Below are positions 42,176 to 49,667 of a stretch of 64,000 nt of DNA, piece by piece. The notes under the pieces are model-generated. The model was given only the letters and a program-made list of their open reading frames with translations. It did no database searches and was not told the DNA's origin. The first letter of the stretch is position 1; each line of letters begins with the position of its first letter. Both the position numbers and the translations under genes were made by a program. The stretch comes from JAVBQJ01 sp045585875. GTDB taxonomy: Bacteria; Verrucomicrobiota; Lentisphaeria; Victivallales; Victivallaceae. The stretch lies in NCBI GenBank assembly GCA_045585875.1, contig JAZMZH010000005.1, positions 1-64,000 of the forward strand. Reading direction: 5' to 3'.

Positions 42176-42478
42176 ATGTTTGGTTTTCTTAAAAAGCTCT
42201 TCGGCGGAAAAGGCGGAGCGTGCTGCTGTCATGCTGCGGGCAGCGGTCCGGAGGCGTTTGTCGCTTATGTGGCCGCTCAGCTCGTCGATTATCCCGGAGA
42301 TCTTTCCGTCAGGAGCGAGGAAAAGGACGGCGCGATCACGATTTACATCGAGTGCCGCCAAGAGGACAGAGGCAAGATCATCGGCAAGCATGGCAAGACC
42401 ATCTCGGCCATCCGCAATCTTGCCGGAGGCGCCGCCGGCCGTATGCGCCGACGCGTCAATGTCGAAGTGGTTGATTGA
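42176..42478 (+). CDS. khpA: KH-domain RNA-binding protein KhpA-like
   Basis: A 100-residue protein whose C-terminal 75 residues match KhpA (YlqC): AYVAAQLVDYPGDLSV, and the KH loop DRGKIIGKHGKTISAIRNL. The N-terminus (MFGFLKKLFGGKGGACCCHAAG) is unusual: a short amphipathic helix followed by three adjacent Cys and a His, which could bind metal or be a membrane anchor. KhpA proteins bind RNA and influence cell size and translation. The stop overlaps the TTG start of trmD. Confidence 0.88.
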   Translation: MFGFLKKLFGGKGGACCCHAAGSGPEAFVAYVAAQLVDYPGDLSVRSEEKDGAITIYIECRQEDRGKIIGKHGKTISAIRNLAGGAAGRMRRRVNVEVVD

Positions 42479-43179
42479 AATTGAAGGTTGATGTGGTCAC
42501 CATTTTCCCGGAGCTTTACCCGGGACCTCTGGGCCACAGTGTTGTCGGGCGTGCGCTCCGAAACGGAATTCTGGATGTGCACGCGGTTGATTTGAGAAAT
42601 TTTGCGCATGACCGCCGCGGTACGGTGGACGATAAGCCTTACGGCGGCGGACCGGGCATGCTGATGAAGGTCGAGCCGCTCGTGGAGGCCGTCGAGTCTC
42701 TGCGGCGTCCGGAGAGCGTGGTCCTGCTGGCCACGCCCCGGGGCGAACGCTTCACGCAGCGGATGGCGGAGGAGCTCGCACAGGCTTCCCACCTTGTGAT
42801 TGTCTGCGGACATTACGAGGGGGTGGACGAGCGGGCCGCCGAACTGCTGAAGTGGCGGGAGGTCTCCATCGGCGACTATGTCCTCTCCAGCGGCAATCTG
42901 CCGGCGATGGTGATCGTGGATGCCGTGGCCAGGCTCCTGCCGGGAGTGCTGGGCAGCGACGAATCCAGCGAGGACGAGTCCTTTTCCGCGGGGCTGTTGG
43001 AGTATCCGCAGTACACGCGGCCTCCGGAATACCGGGGGCTGAAGGTGCCTGAGGTGCTTTTGTCGGGAGATCACGGCGAGATCGCCCGGTGGAGACGGGC
43101 CGAAGCCGCCCGGATCACCGGACAGAGACGGCCGGATCTCTGCGGAGAGGACGCCGGTCCGGGATGCGCTGAGAGTTGA
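42475..43179 (+). CDS. trmD: tRNA (guanine-37-N1)-methyltransferase
   Basis: A 234-residue SPOUT methyltransferase that modifies G37 next to the anticodon. Marks: VDVVTIFPELYPG, DDKPYGGGPGMLM, VVLLATPRGERF, VIVCGHYEGVDER, SIGDYVLSSGNLPAMVI and TRPPEYRG. Only TTG codons (42475 or 42481) can start the conserved N-terminus, so a TTG start is likely, coupled to the khpA stop. The usual neighbour rimM is missing between rpsP and trmD. Confidence 0.95.
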   Translation: MKLKVDVVTIFPELYPGPLGHSVVGRALRNGILDVHAVDLRNFAHDRRGTVDDKPYGGGPGMLMKVEPLVEAVESLRRPESVVLLATPRGERFTQRMAEELAQASHLVIVCGHYEGVDERAAELLKWREVSIGDYVLSSGNLPAMVIVDAVARLLPGVLGSDESSEDESFSAGLLEYPQYTRPPEYRGLKVPEVLLSGDHGEIARWRRAEAARITGQRRPDLCGEDAGPGCAES

Positions 43180-43236
43180 AGTGATTTCCGCCGAGGCGGA
43201 GAGATGAACATGTTGCAGGAAAACGTGGAGGACAGG

Positions 43237-43584
43237 ATGAACATAATGGACAAACTGCGCAACGAGGGGTTGCGCGAGGACGCCGGTAAATTCAATGTCG
43301 GCGACACGATCAAAATCTATGTGAAGATCGTCGAGGGCGACACGCACCGTATCCAGAGCTTTACCGGTACGGTGATCCGCCGCCGGGGCGCCGGGATCGA
43401 AGAGACCTTCACCGTGCGCCGTGTGGTCGCCGGTCAGGGCGTGGAGAGGGTTTTCCCGGTGCATACCCCCATGATCGACCGTATCGAGGTGGTGCGCCGC
43501 GGTTCGGTCCGCCGGGCCAAGCTCCACTATCTGCGTACGAAGATCGGCAAGGCCGCCCGGGTGAAGGAGCTCAGGGAAAACTGA
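43237..43584 (+). CDS. rplS: 50S ribosomal protein L19
   Basis: 115 residues from the ATG at 43237, which has GGAGG five to ten bases before it and gives the usual L19 length; an ATG at 43204 would add 11 residues. FNVGDTIKIYVKIVEG, RIQSFTGTVIRRRGAG, FTVRRVVAGQGVERVFP and RRGSVRRAKLHYLR are typical. It sits at the subunit interface of the ribosome. Confidence 0.96.
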   Translation: MNIMDKLRNEGLREDAGKFNVGDTIKIYVKIVEGDTHRIQSFTGTVIRRRGAGIEETFTVRRVVAGQGVERVFPVHTPMIDRIEVVRRGSVRRAKLHYLRTKIGKAARVKELREN

Positions 43585-43621
43585 TTCCGGTATCCGACCG
43601 GCGGTATCAAGGTCCCGCGGG

Positions 43622-44275
43622 ATGAAAAATCTGTCGGAAGATGACGAACTCCTCCGCCTGGAAAATACATTGCGGGCGGAGGGGTTTCGCTTTATCGCCG
43701 GAGTGGACGAGGCCGGCCGCGGGCCGCTGGCCGGGCCGGTGGTGGCCGCCGCGGTGGTCTTTCCGCCCGGGGTCCCGCTGCCGGCGGTGAACGACTCCAA
43801 GAAACTTTCCGCCGCCTGCCGCGAAGAGCTGGAGGCGGCCGTCCGGGCGGTGCCGGGCGTGGAGGTTTCCGTGGCGGCGGTGACGGCGGAGGAGATTGAC
43901 GCCTCCGACATCCTGCGGAGCACGCACCGGGCGATGCGGGAGGCGGTGAGAGGGCTCGCGAATTGTGATTTCGTGCTGGTGGACGGACTGCCAGTGGGCG
44001 GATTTGCCGCTCCGGACCGTTCGCTGGTGAAGGGCGACGCTCAATGCGCCTGCATCGCGGCGGCGAGCATCGTCGCAAAAGTTTTTCGGGATCGTCTGAT
44101 GGTGGAATTCGATCGCGTGTACCCCGGCTACGGTTTTGCGGAGCACAAGGGATACGGCACGGCCGGACATCTTGAGGCTCTGCGTCGTCTGGGGCCGTGT
44201 CCGATTCACCGCCGGAGTTTCGCTCCGGTGCGGGATCTGATCGCGCCGCCGCCGGAGCAGCCCGAGCTTTTTTGA
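43622..44275 (+). CDS. rnhB: Ribonuclease HII
   Basis: A 217-residue enzyme that cleaves RNA in RNA-DNA hybrids and single ribonucleotides in DNA. IAGVDEAGRGPLAGPVVAAAV holds the catalytic Asp29 and Glu30; NDSKKLS, LVDGLP and KGDAQCACIAAASIVAKV with the other acids follow, and the GYGFAEHKGYGT segment is intact. The chain ends in QPELF, matching a sliding-clamp binding motif, as the 5'-3' exonuclease at 23048 also does. Confidence 0.96.
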   Translation: MKNLSEDDELLRLENTLRAEGFRFIAGVDEAGRGPLAGPVVAAAVVFPPGVPLPAVNDSKKLSAACREELEAAVRAVPGVEVSVAAVTAEEIDASDILRSTHRAMREAVRGLANCDFVLVDGLPVGGFAAPDRSLVKGDAQCACIAAASIVAKVFRDRLMVEFDRVYPGYGFAEHKGYGTAGHLEALRRLGPCPIHRRSFAPVRDLIAPPPEQPELF

Positions 44276-44286
44276 CAGGAGCGGTT

Positions 44287-44355
44287 ATGAAAATTGCAGA
44301 AAGAGTAAGGAGGTCTCCCCGCGCAACCGGCGCGGGTGTGACTGTGTGCGGCTGA
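44287..44355 (+). CDS. Possible leader peptide upstream of thrS
   Basis: An ATG with AGGAG six bases before it, right after the rnhB stop, opens a 22-codon frame reading MKIAERVRRSPRATGAGVTVCG. It contains two Thr codons, not enough to prove attenuation by threonine. It may merely be chance in a GC-rich leader. Confidence 0.25.
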   Translation: MKIAERVRRSPRATGAGVTVCG

Positions 44356-44580
44356 CCGGGATCTCCGGACGGGCGCGGGCGGGGAGGGCCCGCATCCCGC
44401 GCCTGCGCGATCCCCGCGGCCCGGAGGGAGACGGAAGTGTCTTCCGGCGTCCGGGCCTCCGGCTGTCTGCGGTGTGCGGGCCGCGGTATTCCGCGCCGCT
44501 TCCCGGGCCGGAACCGCCGATCGTCTTTGCAGTCGGCGGAGGTTTGACAGATTTGATTTCACTTTTGAGAGAGGAAAGAA
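44356..44580 (+). promoter_or_regulatory. Structured leader of thrS
   Basis: Nested stems: CCGGAGG (44421-44427) with CCTCCGG (44456-44462) around CGGAAG/CTTCCG (44432-44437, 44441-44446); and CCGCCGA (44514-44520) with TCGGCGG (44533-44539) just before the ribosome site. Such folding suggests control of thrS at the RNA level. I looked for a T-box motif (TGGNACCGCG) and did not find it. Confidence 0.4.
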
Positions 44581-46314
44581 ATGCAGTACGAGCTGGAAAC
44601 CATTCGTCACAGCGCCGCCCACATCATGGCGGCGGCGGTGAAAAAACTTTTTCCCGAGGCCAGATTCGACATCGGCCCCGCCACCGCCAACGGTTTTTAC
44701 TATGACTTTGAATTGCCCCGCGCGCTGGTGCCGGAGGATCTGAAGCAGATCGAAAAGGAGATGCGGAAGTTGATCGGCGCCAGGGTCCCGTTTGAGCGCT
44801 TCGAGCTTTCCCGCTCCGAGGCCGAGGCGAGACTCGCCGCCGCCGGGCAGAAGTACAAGCTGGAGCGTCTGGCCGACATCCCGGACGAGGCGGTGATCAG
44901 TTTCTACAGATCCGGGGATTTCGTGGACCTCTGCCGCGGACCGCATGTGGACAACGCCGGGGCCATCGGCGCGGTGAAGCTGCTCTCCATCGCCGGGAGC
45001 TACTTCAAAGGCGATGAAAAGAACCCCATGCTCCAGCGCATCTACGGCACCGCCTTTGCCACCGCGCAGGAATTGGATCAGTACCTCAAGCTCATGGAGG
45101 AGGCCGCCCGCCGCGACCATCGGAAACTCGGCAAAGAGCTGGATCTCTTCAGCTTTTCCGAAAACGTCGGTCCCGGGCTGGTGCTCTGGCATCCCAAGGG
45201 CGCCTTTATCCGCAACGCCATCGAAACCTACTGGCGGAGCCGTCACTACGAAAACGGTTACGATCTGCTCTACACTCCCCACATCGGACGCTCCGTCCTG
45301 TGGGAGACCAGCGGGCACCTGGATTTCTACCGCGACGCGATGTATTCGCCCATGGACATCGACGGCGGCGATTTTTACGTCAAGCCCATGAATTGCCCGT
45401 TTCACATCGAAATCTACCGTTCCAGCCTGCGTTCCTACCGGGAACTCCCCCTGCGCTGGGCGGAGCTGGGCACCGTTTACCGTTATGAAAAGAGCGGCGT
45501 GCTTCACGGGCTGCTCCGGGTCCGCGGATTCACCCAGGACGACGCCCACATCATCTGCACGCCGGAGCAGATCGAGGACGAGATCGCCGAGGTGCTGCGC
45601 TTCAGCATGTCCATCTGGCGGGATTTCGGATTCACAAAGATCAAGCCCTATCTGGCGACCCGGCCGGCCAAGGCCGTCGGCGAACCCGAGCGCTGGGAAA
45701 AGGCCCTGCGCGCTCTCGAGCTGGCGGTGAAAAAGGCCGGTCTGGAGTGCGAGGTCGATGCCGGAGGCGGCGCTTTTTACGGTCCGAAGATCGACTTGAA
45801 AGTGGAGGACGCTCTGGGCCGGGAGTGGCAGACCACCACCATCCAGTTCGACTTCAATCTGCCGGAGCGCTTCGACATGACCTATGTGGGAGAGGACGGG
45901 AAAAAGCACCGGCCCTATATGGTGCACCGGGCTTTGTTCGGCTCTCTGGAGCGTTTTTTCGGGATTCTGGTGGAGCATTACGCCGGAGCGTTTCCGCTGT
46001 GGCTGGCGCCGGAGCAGGCGAGGGTGCTGCCGATCACCGCGGCTCAGGCGGATTTCGCGGAAAAGTACGCCTCTGCTCTGCGCAGCCGCGGTCTGAGGGT
46101 GACGGTGGATGGCCGCAGCGCCGGTCTGGGCGCCAAGATCAAGGACGCGCGCAACGACCGCATCAACTACATCCTGGTGATCGGCGAGCGGGAAGTCGCC
46201 GATGGGATTGCGTCGGTGCGCAGCCGCAGGGACGGGGAACTCGGCGGCATGACCGCCGAAGCTCTGGCGGAACGGATGCTCGCCGAAGTCGCCGATCTCG
46301 GGCGTCTTTCCTGA
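44581..46314 (+). CDS. thrS: Threonyl-tRNA synthetase without TGS domain
   Basis: A 577-residue class II synthetase. It starts directly at the editing domain (IRHSAAHIMAAAVKKLFP), so the ubiquitin-like TGS domain of about 60 residues found in most bacterial ThrS is absent. Editing-domain motif FVDLCRGPHVDN, catalytic core with MNCPFHIEIY (zinc Cys), LRVRGFTQDDAHIIC, and the C-terminal anticodon domain are complete. GAGAGAGGAAAGAA lies before the ATG, which makes a longer start unlikely. A structured leader stands upstream. Confidence 0.95.
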   Translation: MQYELETIRHSAAHIMAAAVKKLFPEARFDIGPATANGFYYDFELPRALVPEDLKQIEKEMRKLIGARVPFERFELSRSEAEARLAAAGQKYKLERLADIPDEAVISFYRSGDFVDLCRGPHVDNAGAIGAVKLLSIAGSYFKGDEKNPMLQRIYGTAFATAQELDQYLKLMEEAARRDHRKLGKELDLFSFSENVGPGLVLWHPKGAFIRNAIETYWRSRHYENGYDLLYTPHIGRSVLWETSGHLDFYRDAMYSPMDIDGGDFYVKPMNCPFHIEIYRSSLRSYRELPLRWAELGTVYRYEKSGVLHGLLRVRGFTQDDAHIICTPEQIEDEIAEVLRFSMSIWRDFGFTKIKPYLATRPAKAVGEPERWEKALRALELAVKKAGLECEVDAGGGAFYGPKIDLKVEDALGREWQTTTIQFDFNLPERFDMTYVGEDGKKHRPYMVHRALFGSLERFFGILVEHYAGAFPLWLAPEQARVLPITAAQADFAEKYASALRSRGLRVTVDGRSAGLGAKIKDARNDRINYILVIGEREVADGIASVRSRRDGELGGMTAEALAERMLAEVADLGRLS

Positions 46315-46340
46315 TGGCTCTGTGCGGCCGTCCGTCTTTT

Positions 46341-46368
46341 CCGGGCCGATGACGCGTCATCGGCCCGG
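46341..46368. terminator. 28-bp perfect palindrome after thrS
   Basis: CCGGGCCGATGACG is followed at once by its reverse complement CGTCATCGGCCCGG. It lies 27 bases after the thrS stop. There is no T-tract, so it may be a terminator-like stem or a protein site. Confidence 0.5.
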
Positions 46369-46432
46369 GGGGCGATTTCCCGGTGAAACCCGGACGGTTG
46401 TTAAAAAATTGGGCCTTTTTGGATGAAAAAAT

Positions 46433-46460
46433 TTGCTTTTTGACAAAAGACGGGTATTTT
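46433..46460 (+). promoter_or_regulatory. Promoter of acpP
   Basis: TTGCTT (46433-46438), 16 bases, TATTTT (46455-46460). TTGACA at 46440-46445 is nearby but has no -10 box at a normal distance. Confidence 0.4.
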
Positions 46461-46538
46461 ATAGAGAGGAAGAAAATCCCGGAACTCCGGGAGATGGATG
46501 AGAAATCAACCGCCAACAAGAAACAGGAGAATTCACAA

Positions 46539-46778
46539 ATGTCTGAAGTTGCGGAAAAAGTTAAGAAGATTGTCGTCGATCAGCTGGGTGTTTCCGAGGA
46601 TCAGGTCACCGATGATGCCCGGTTCATGGAGGATCTCGGCGCCGACTCTCTGGATACTGTTGAGCTGGTGATGGCTCTTGAGGAGGAGTTCGGTTCCGAC
46701 ATTCCCGATGAGGATGCCGAGAAGCTCAAGACCGTCGGCGCTGTTATCGAGTACATCAAGAGCAAGAGCCAGGACTGA
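46539..46778 (+). CDS. acpP: Acyl carrier protein
   Basis: A 79-residue acidic four-helix carrier protein. LGADSLDTVELVMALEEEF carries Ser37, which receives the phosphopantetheine arm. Ending VGAVIEYIKSK is typical. CAGGAGAATT is the ribosome site. Longer in-frame starts would run through the promoter. It carries growing acyl chains for fatty-acid synthesis, with fabF next. Confidence 0.97.
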   Translation: MSEVAEKVKKIVVDQLGVSEDQVTDDARFMEDLGADSLDTVELVMALEEEFGSDIPDEDAEKLKTVGAVIEYIKSKSQD

Positions 46779-46786
46779 TCGGAACG

Positions 46787-46856
46787 ACCTGATCGGTCAT
46801 TGATTTTTTGCGTAACGGGCCGCGGGGGACAATCTTATCCTGAGCGGTCCGTTTTG
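46787..46856 (+). terminator. Two stem-loops between acpP and fabF
   Basis: GACC/GGTC (46788-46800) is followed by ATTGATTTTTT; then ACGGGCCGC pairs with GCGGTCCGT (about 46815-46852), followed by TTTGATTTT. Partial termination here would make more acpP than fabF mRNA, as is common. Confidence 0.5.
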
Positions 46857-46888
46857 ATTTTACCACACCACCAGCGGGCGAGACTGGC

Positions 46889-48145
46889 ATGAATGAGAGA
46901 AGAGTTGTAGTGACGGGGTGCGGGGTGATTTCCTGCGCAGGGCAGGATCCCGCGAGTTTCTGGAATTCCCTTGTCGAGGGAAAGTGCGGCATCGGTCCGA
47001 TCACTTTGTTCGACGCGGCCGGTTACCGTACCCGGATCGCCGGGGAAGTGAAAGACTTCGACCCGTGCCGGTACATGAGCTTCAAGGACGCCAAGCGCAT
47101 GGACCGCTTCTGCCAGTTCGCGGTGTGCGCGGGCCTCATGGCCGTCCAAAACGCCGGTCTGCCGGAGAATTTCGAGGATTCCGGCATCCGTCCGGAGCGG
47201 GTTGGTGTGATGGTTTCCAGCGGCATCGGCGGCATGGCGGTCTTTGCCGAACAGATCAAAGTGCTCAACGACCGGGGGCCGGACCGGGTCAGCCCGCTGC
47301 TCATCCCCATGATGATCGGGGACATCGCCTCCGGCAATCTCTCGATGCGGCTCCAGGTGAAGGGACCGAATTTCGGTCTGGTTTCGGCGTGCTCCACCGG
47401 CAATCATTCCATCGGAGAAGCCTCCTGGATCATCCGCCGGGGCGACGCGGACATCATGATCGCCGGCGGCGCCGAGGCGCCCATCGTGCCGGTGGGGGTG
47501 GCGGGATTCTGCGCCATGAAGGCCATGAGCCAGCGCAATGACGATCCTCTCCACGCCAGCCGTCCTTTTGATCTGAACCGTGACGGGTTCATCATGAGCG
47601 AGGGCGCGGGCGTGCTGATTCTGGAAGAGCTCGAACATGCCAAAGCCCGGGGCGCGGAGATTCTGGCCGAGCTGGTGGGCTACGGATGCACCGGCGACGC
47701 CTATCACATCACCAGTCCCCATCCGGAGGGCGAGGGCGCTGCCGAGGCCATGCGGGTGGCCATGAGGCACGCGGCCGTGAATCCGGAGGAGATCGACTAC
47801 ATCAATGCGCACGGCACCTCCACCGAGCTGAACGACAAGTACGAGACGCTGGCGATCAAGCGGGCTTTCGGCGAATCGGCCCGAAAGGTCGCCATCAGCA
47901 GCACCAAAGGCACCACCGGGCACGGGCTGGGCGCGGCCGGAGGGTTCGAGTGCATCGCCTGCATCCACGCCATTCGCGACGGGGTCGTGCCGCCCACGAT
48001 CAACTACGTCACCCCGGATCCGGACTGCGATCTCGACATCACTCCCAACACCGCCCGGGAGAGGGACATCCGATATGCGATGAATGTCAATCTCGGGTTC
48101 GGCGGACACAATGCGGCGGTGATTTTCCGGCGTTTTGAAGATTGA
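46889..48145 (+). CDS. fabF: 3-oxoacyl-ACP synthase II (FabF-type)
   Basis: A 418-residue condensing enzyme that elongates acyl-ACP with malonyl-ACP. The catalytic triad is clear: Cys168 in VSACSTGNHS, His308 in NAHGTSTELND and His345 in GTTGHGLGAAGG. VVVTGCGVIS starts the chain and MNVNLGFGGHNAAV ends it. The gene follows acpP by 110 bases that hold two stem-loops. GGGCGAG is a weak ribosome site. Confidence 0.96.
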   Translation: MNERRVVVTGCGVISCAGQDPASFWNSLVEGKCGIGPITLFDAAGYRTRIAGEVKDFDPCRYMSFKDAKRMDRFCQFAVCAGLMAVQNAGLPENFEDSGIRPERVGVMVSSGIGGMAVFAEQIKVLNDRGPDRVSPLLIPMMIGDIASGNLSMRLQVKGPNFGLVSACSTGNHSIGEASWIIRRGDADIMIAGGAEAPIVPVGVAGFCAMKAMSQRNDDPLHASRPFDLNRDGFIMSEGAGVLILEELEHAKARGAEILAELVGYGCTGDAYHITSPHPEGEGAAEAMRVAMRHAAVNPEEIDYINAHGTSTELNDKYETLAIKRAFGESARKVAISSTKGTTGHGLGAAGGFECIACIHAIRDGVVPPTINYVTPDPDCDLDITPNTARERDIRYAMNVNLGFGGHNAAVIFRRFED

Positions 48146-48154
48146 TTGCATGAG

Positions 48155-48177
48155 GGCGGCCCGGGCCGCCTTTTTTT
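48155..48177 (+). terminator. Intrinsic terminator after fabF
   Basis: GGCGGC, loop CCGG, GCCGCC, then seven T: a strong rho-independent terminator 9 bases after the stop. Confidence 0.92.
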
Positions 48178-48215
48178 GACGAAATGTTTCACATCATCAG
48201 GAAAAGGAGTCGGAG

Positions 48216-48800
48216 ATGAGAATATTCGGTTGTTTGCTTGCGGCGCTGACGCTGACGGCCGCCGTCTGCGGAGCGGAGGGGGATCAGAGTGCCCGCGGCG
48301 AAGCGGATTACGCGGCCTGTTACGCGCTTTTTGAAGCCGCGGGGACGCGGGCTTTTATCGAGGCTTTCATGCCCGCCATGGCGGAGCAGGTCCTTGCGTC
48401 AACTCCCGAAGCCGCCTCGTTTGAGGACGTGGTGGTGGAATTTTTCAATAAATACCTGGGGTACGACGCCGTGAAGCAGGAGCTGGCGGATTCCTTCCTG
48501 AGCAAGTTCACTCCGGAGGAGGTCGCTGGTCTGAGCGAGTTTTACAATACCGACGCCGGACGCAAAGTCGCCGAAATCACTGCGGCTCTGCCGGAAATTT
48601 TCACCTTCGAAGAGCTGGTGGCTCTTGGAGAATTTTACCGGAGCGATTTGGGACGCAAGGTTTCCGCCGACATGACCGGCGTCGCTCTGGAGGCCGGAGA
48701 GATCGGGCAGCGCCGGGTGGTCGAGCACGCCGAGGAGCTGAAGCAGATGGTGGCGGCCAAGCTGCTGTCGGGTCAGAGTCTGCCGTCGTTCGGCAGATAG
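48216..48800 (+). CDS. Secreted DUF2059-type protein
   Basis: A 194-residue protein with a signal peptide (MRIFGCLLAALTLTAAVCGA). SKFTPEEVAGLSEFYNTDAGRKVAEI is the typical DUF2059 helix pair and appears again in altered form as FEELVALGEFYRSDLGRKVSADM, so the domain is doubled. The family is periplasmic and of unknown function. GGAG precedes the ATG. Its last 28 bases overlap the end of the reverse-strand TtcA-like gene, so the two transcripts converge. Confidence 0.78.
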   Translation: MRIFGCLLAALTLTAAVCGAEGDQSARGEADYAACYALFEAAGTRAFIEAFMPAMAEQVLASTPEAASFEDVVVEFFNKYLGYDAVKQELADSFLSKFTPEEVAGLSEFYNTDAGRKVAEITAALPEIFTFEELVALGEFYRSDLGRKVSADMTGVALEAGEIGQRRVVEHAEELKQMVAAKLLSGQSLPSFGR

Positions 48801-49546
48801 CGTTGATCCAGCAGGTGCCGGATTTCGACCCGGGCGAGGGAGGCGGTGAGGCCGTTTCTCGCGCCCGGGAATTCTTTTTCCAGGAGTTGCAGCAGTTTCC
48901 CGGCCCGGGCCCGGTCTCCGGAAGCCGCGAGCGCCTCGTGATAGGGACAGCGGCGATCCGTCGGGAAGTCGAATTCGGCGGCGGCGTCGCGGATGGTTTC
49001 TTCGCTGGTCAGCGCCAGGGGGCGGATGACGGTGCAGCCGTCGGGAGCGTCCGCATGGGCGAGCGGGGCCATGGTGGTCAGACCGCCGCCGCGCAGGGCG
49101 CTCATGAGAAAGGACGCCAGCAGGTCGTCGAGGTGCTGACCGAGGGCGAGTTTGCCGCATCCGAGTTTCCGGGCCAGTCCGTAGAGTTTGCCGCGTCGGA
49201 GGCGGCTGCAGAGCACGCACGGCGGTTTGCGCGAAGGCCGGGCGGCGAGGAGGTCGGGGATGGACAGACCGGTGGAATAAAACGGCACGCCGCGCTTCCG
49301 GCAGTAACCGGCGATCTCCTCAAGCGGGAATCCCGGGAATCCCGGATCGAAGGCGGCTCCGGTGATGGTGAAGTTTACCGGGGCGCGTTTTTGCAGCGCC
49401 AGCAGGGTTTCCAGCAGAGTGAAGCTGTCTTTGCCGCCGGAGAGGCCGACGAGGATGGAGTCGCCGTCGGCGATGAGGCGATACTCGCAGACGCATCGTC
49501 CGGCGGAGCGGACGACCTTTTCAAAAACCGGTGATTTTGTCTTCAT
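48773..49546 (-). CDS. TtcA-like tRNA 2-thiocytidine synthetase
   Basis: A 257-residue PP-loop ATPase. LVGLSGGKDSFTLLETL is the ATP site, and PPCVLCSRLRRGKLY is the TtcA CxxC motif that holds its iron-sulphur cluster; KLALGQHLDDLLASFLM follows. The later CxxC expected in E. coli TtcA is replaced here by one Cys in DRRCPYHEAL. It should thiolate cytidine 32 in tRNA. The ATG at 49546 fits a leaderless promoter; longer frames cross the divergent promoter. Confidence 0.82.
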   Translation of the reverse strand: MKTKSPVFEKVVRSAGRCVCEYRLIADGDSILVGLSGGKDSFTLLETLLALQKRAPVNFTITGAAFDPGFPGFPLEEIAGYCRKRGVPFYSTGLSIPDLLAARPSRKPPCVLCSRLRRGKLYGLARKLGCGKLALGQHLDDLLASFLMSALRGGGLTTMAPLAHADAPDGCTVIRPLALTSEETIRDAAAEFDFPTDRRCPYHEALAASGDRARAGKLLQLLEKEFPGARNGLTASLARVEIRHLLDQRYLPNDGRL

Positions 49547-49552
49547 GCCGTC

Positions 49553-49581
49553 AATATAGCACACGATCGGCGGAATAACAA
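49553..49581 (-). promoter_or_regulatory. Leaderless promoter of the TtcA-like gene
   Basis: On the minus strand TTGTTA (49581-49576), 17 bases, TATATT (49558-49553). Six bases separate the -10 box from the ATG. Confidence 0.65.
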
Positions 49582-49601
49582 CGACAAAAACATATTTGTA
49601 C

Positions 49602-49630
49602 TTGAAAAATCCCCATTCCGGCTGTACATT
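49602..49630 (+). promoter_or_regulatory. Promoter of leuCD
   Basis: TTGAAA (49602-49607), 17 bases, TACATT (49625-49630), pointing away from the TtcA-like promoter 21 bases to the left. Confidence 0.65.
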
Positions 49631-49667
49631 ATACTTTGCAGTCCGATCAGATTCAAGGAGGAAGTTT

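Noticed and set aside
44356..44580. T-box riboswitch before thrS
   Set aside because: The conserved TGGNACCGCG sequence is absent, so only a generic structured leader is claimed.
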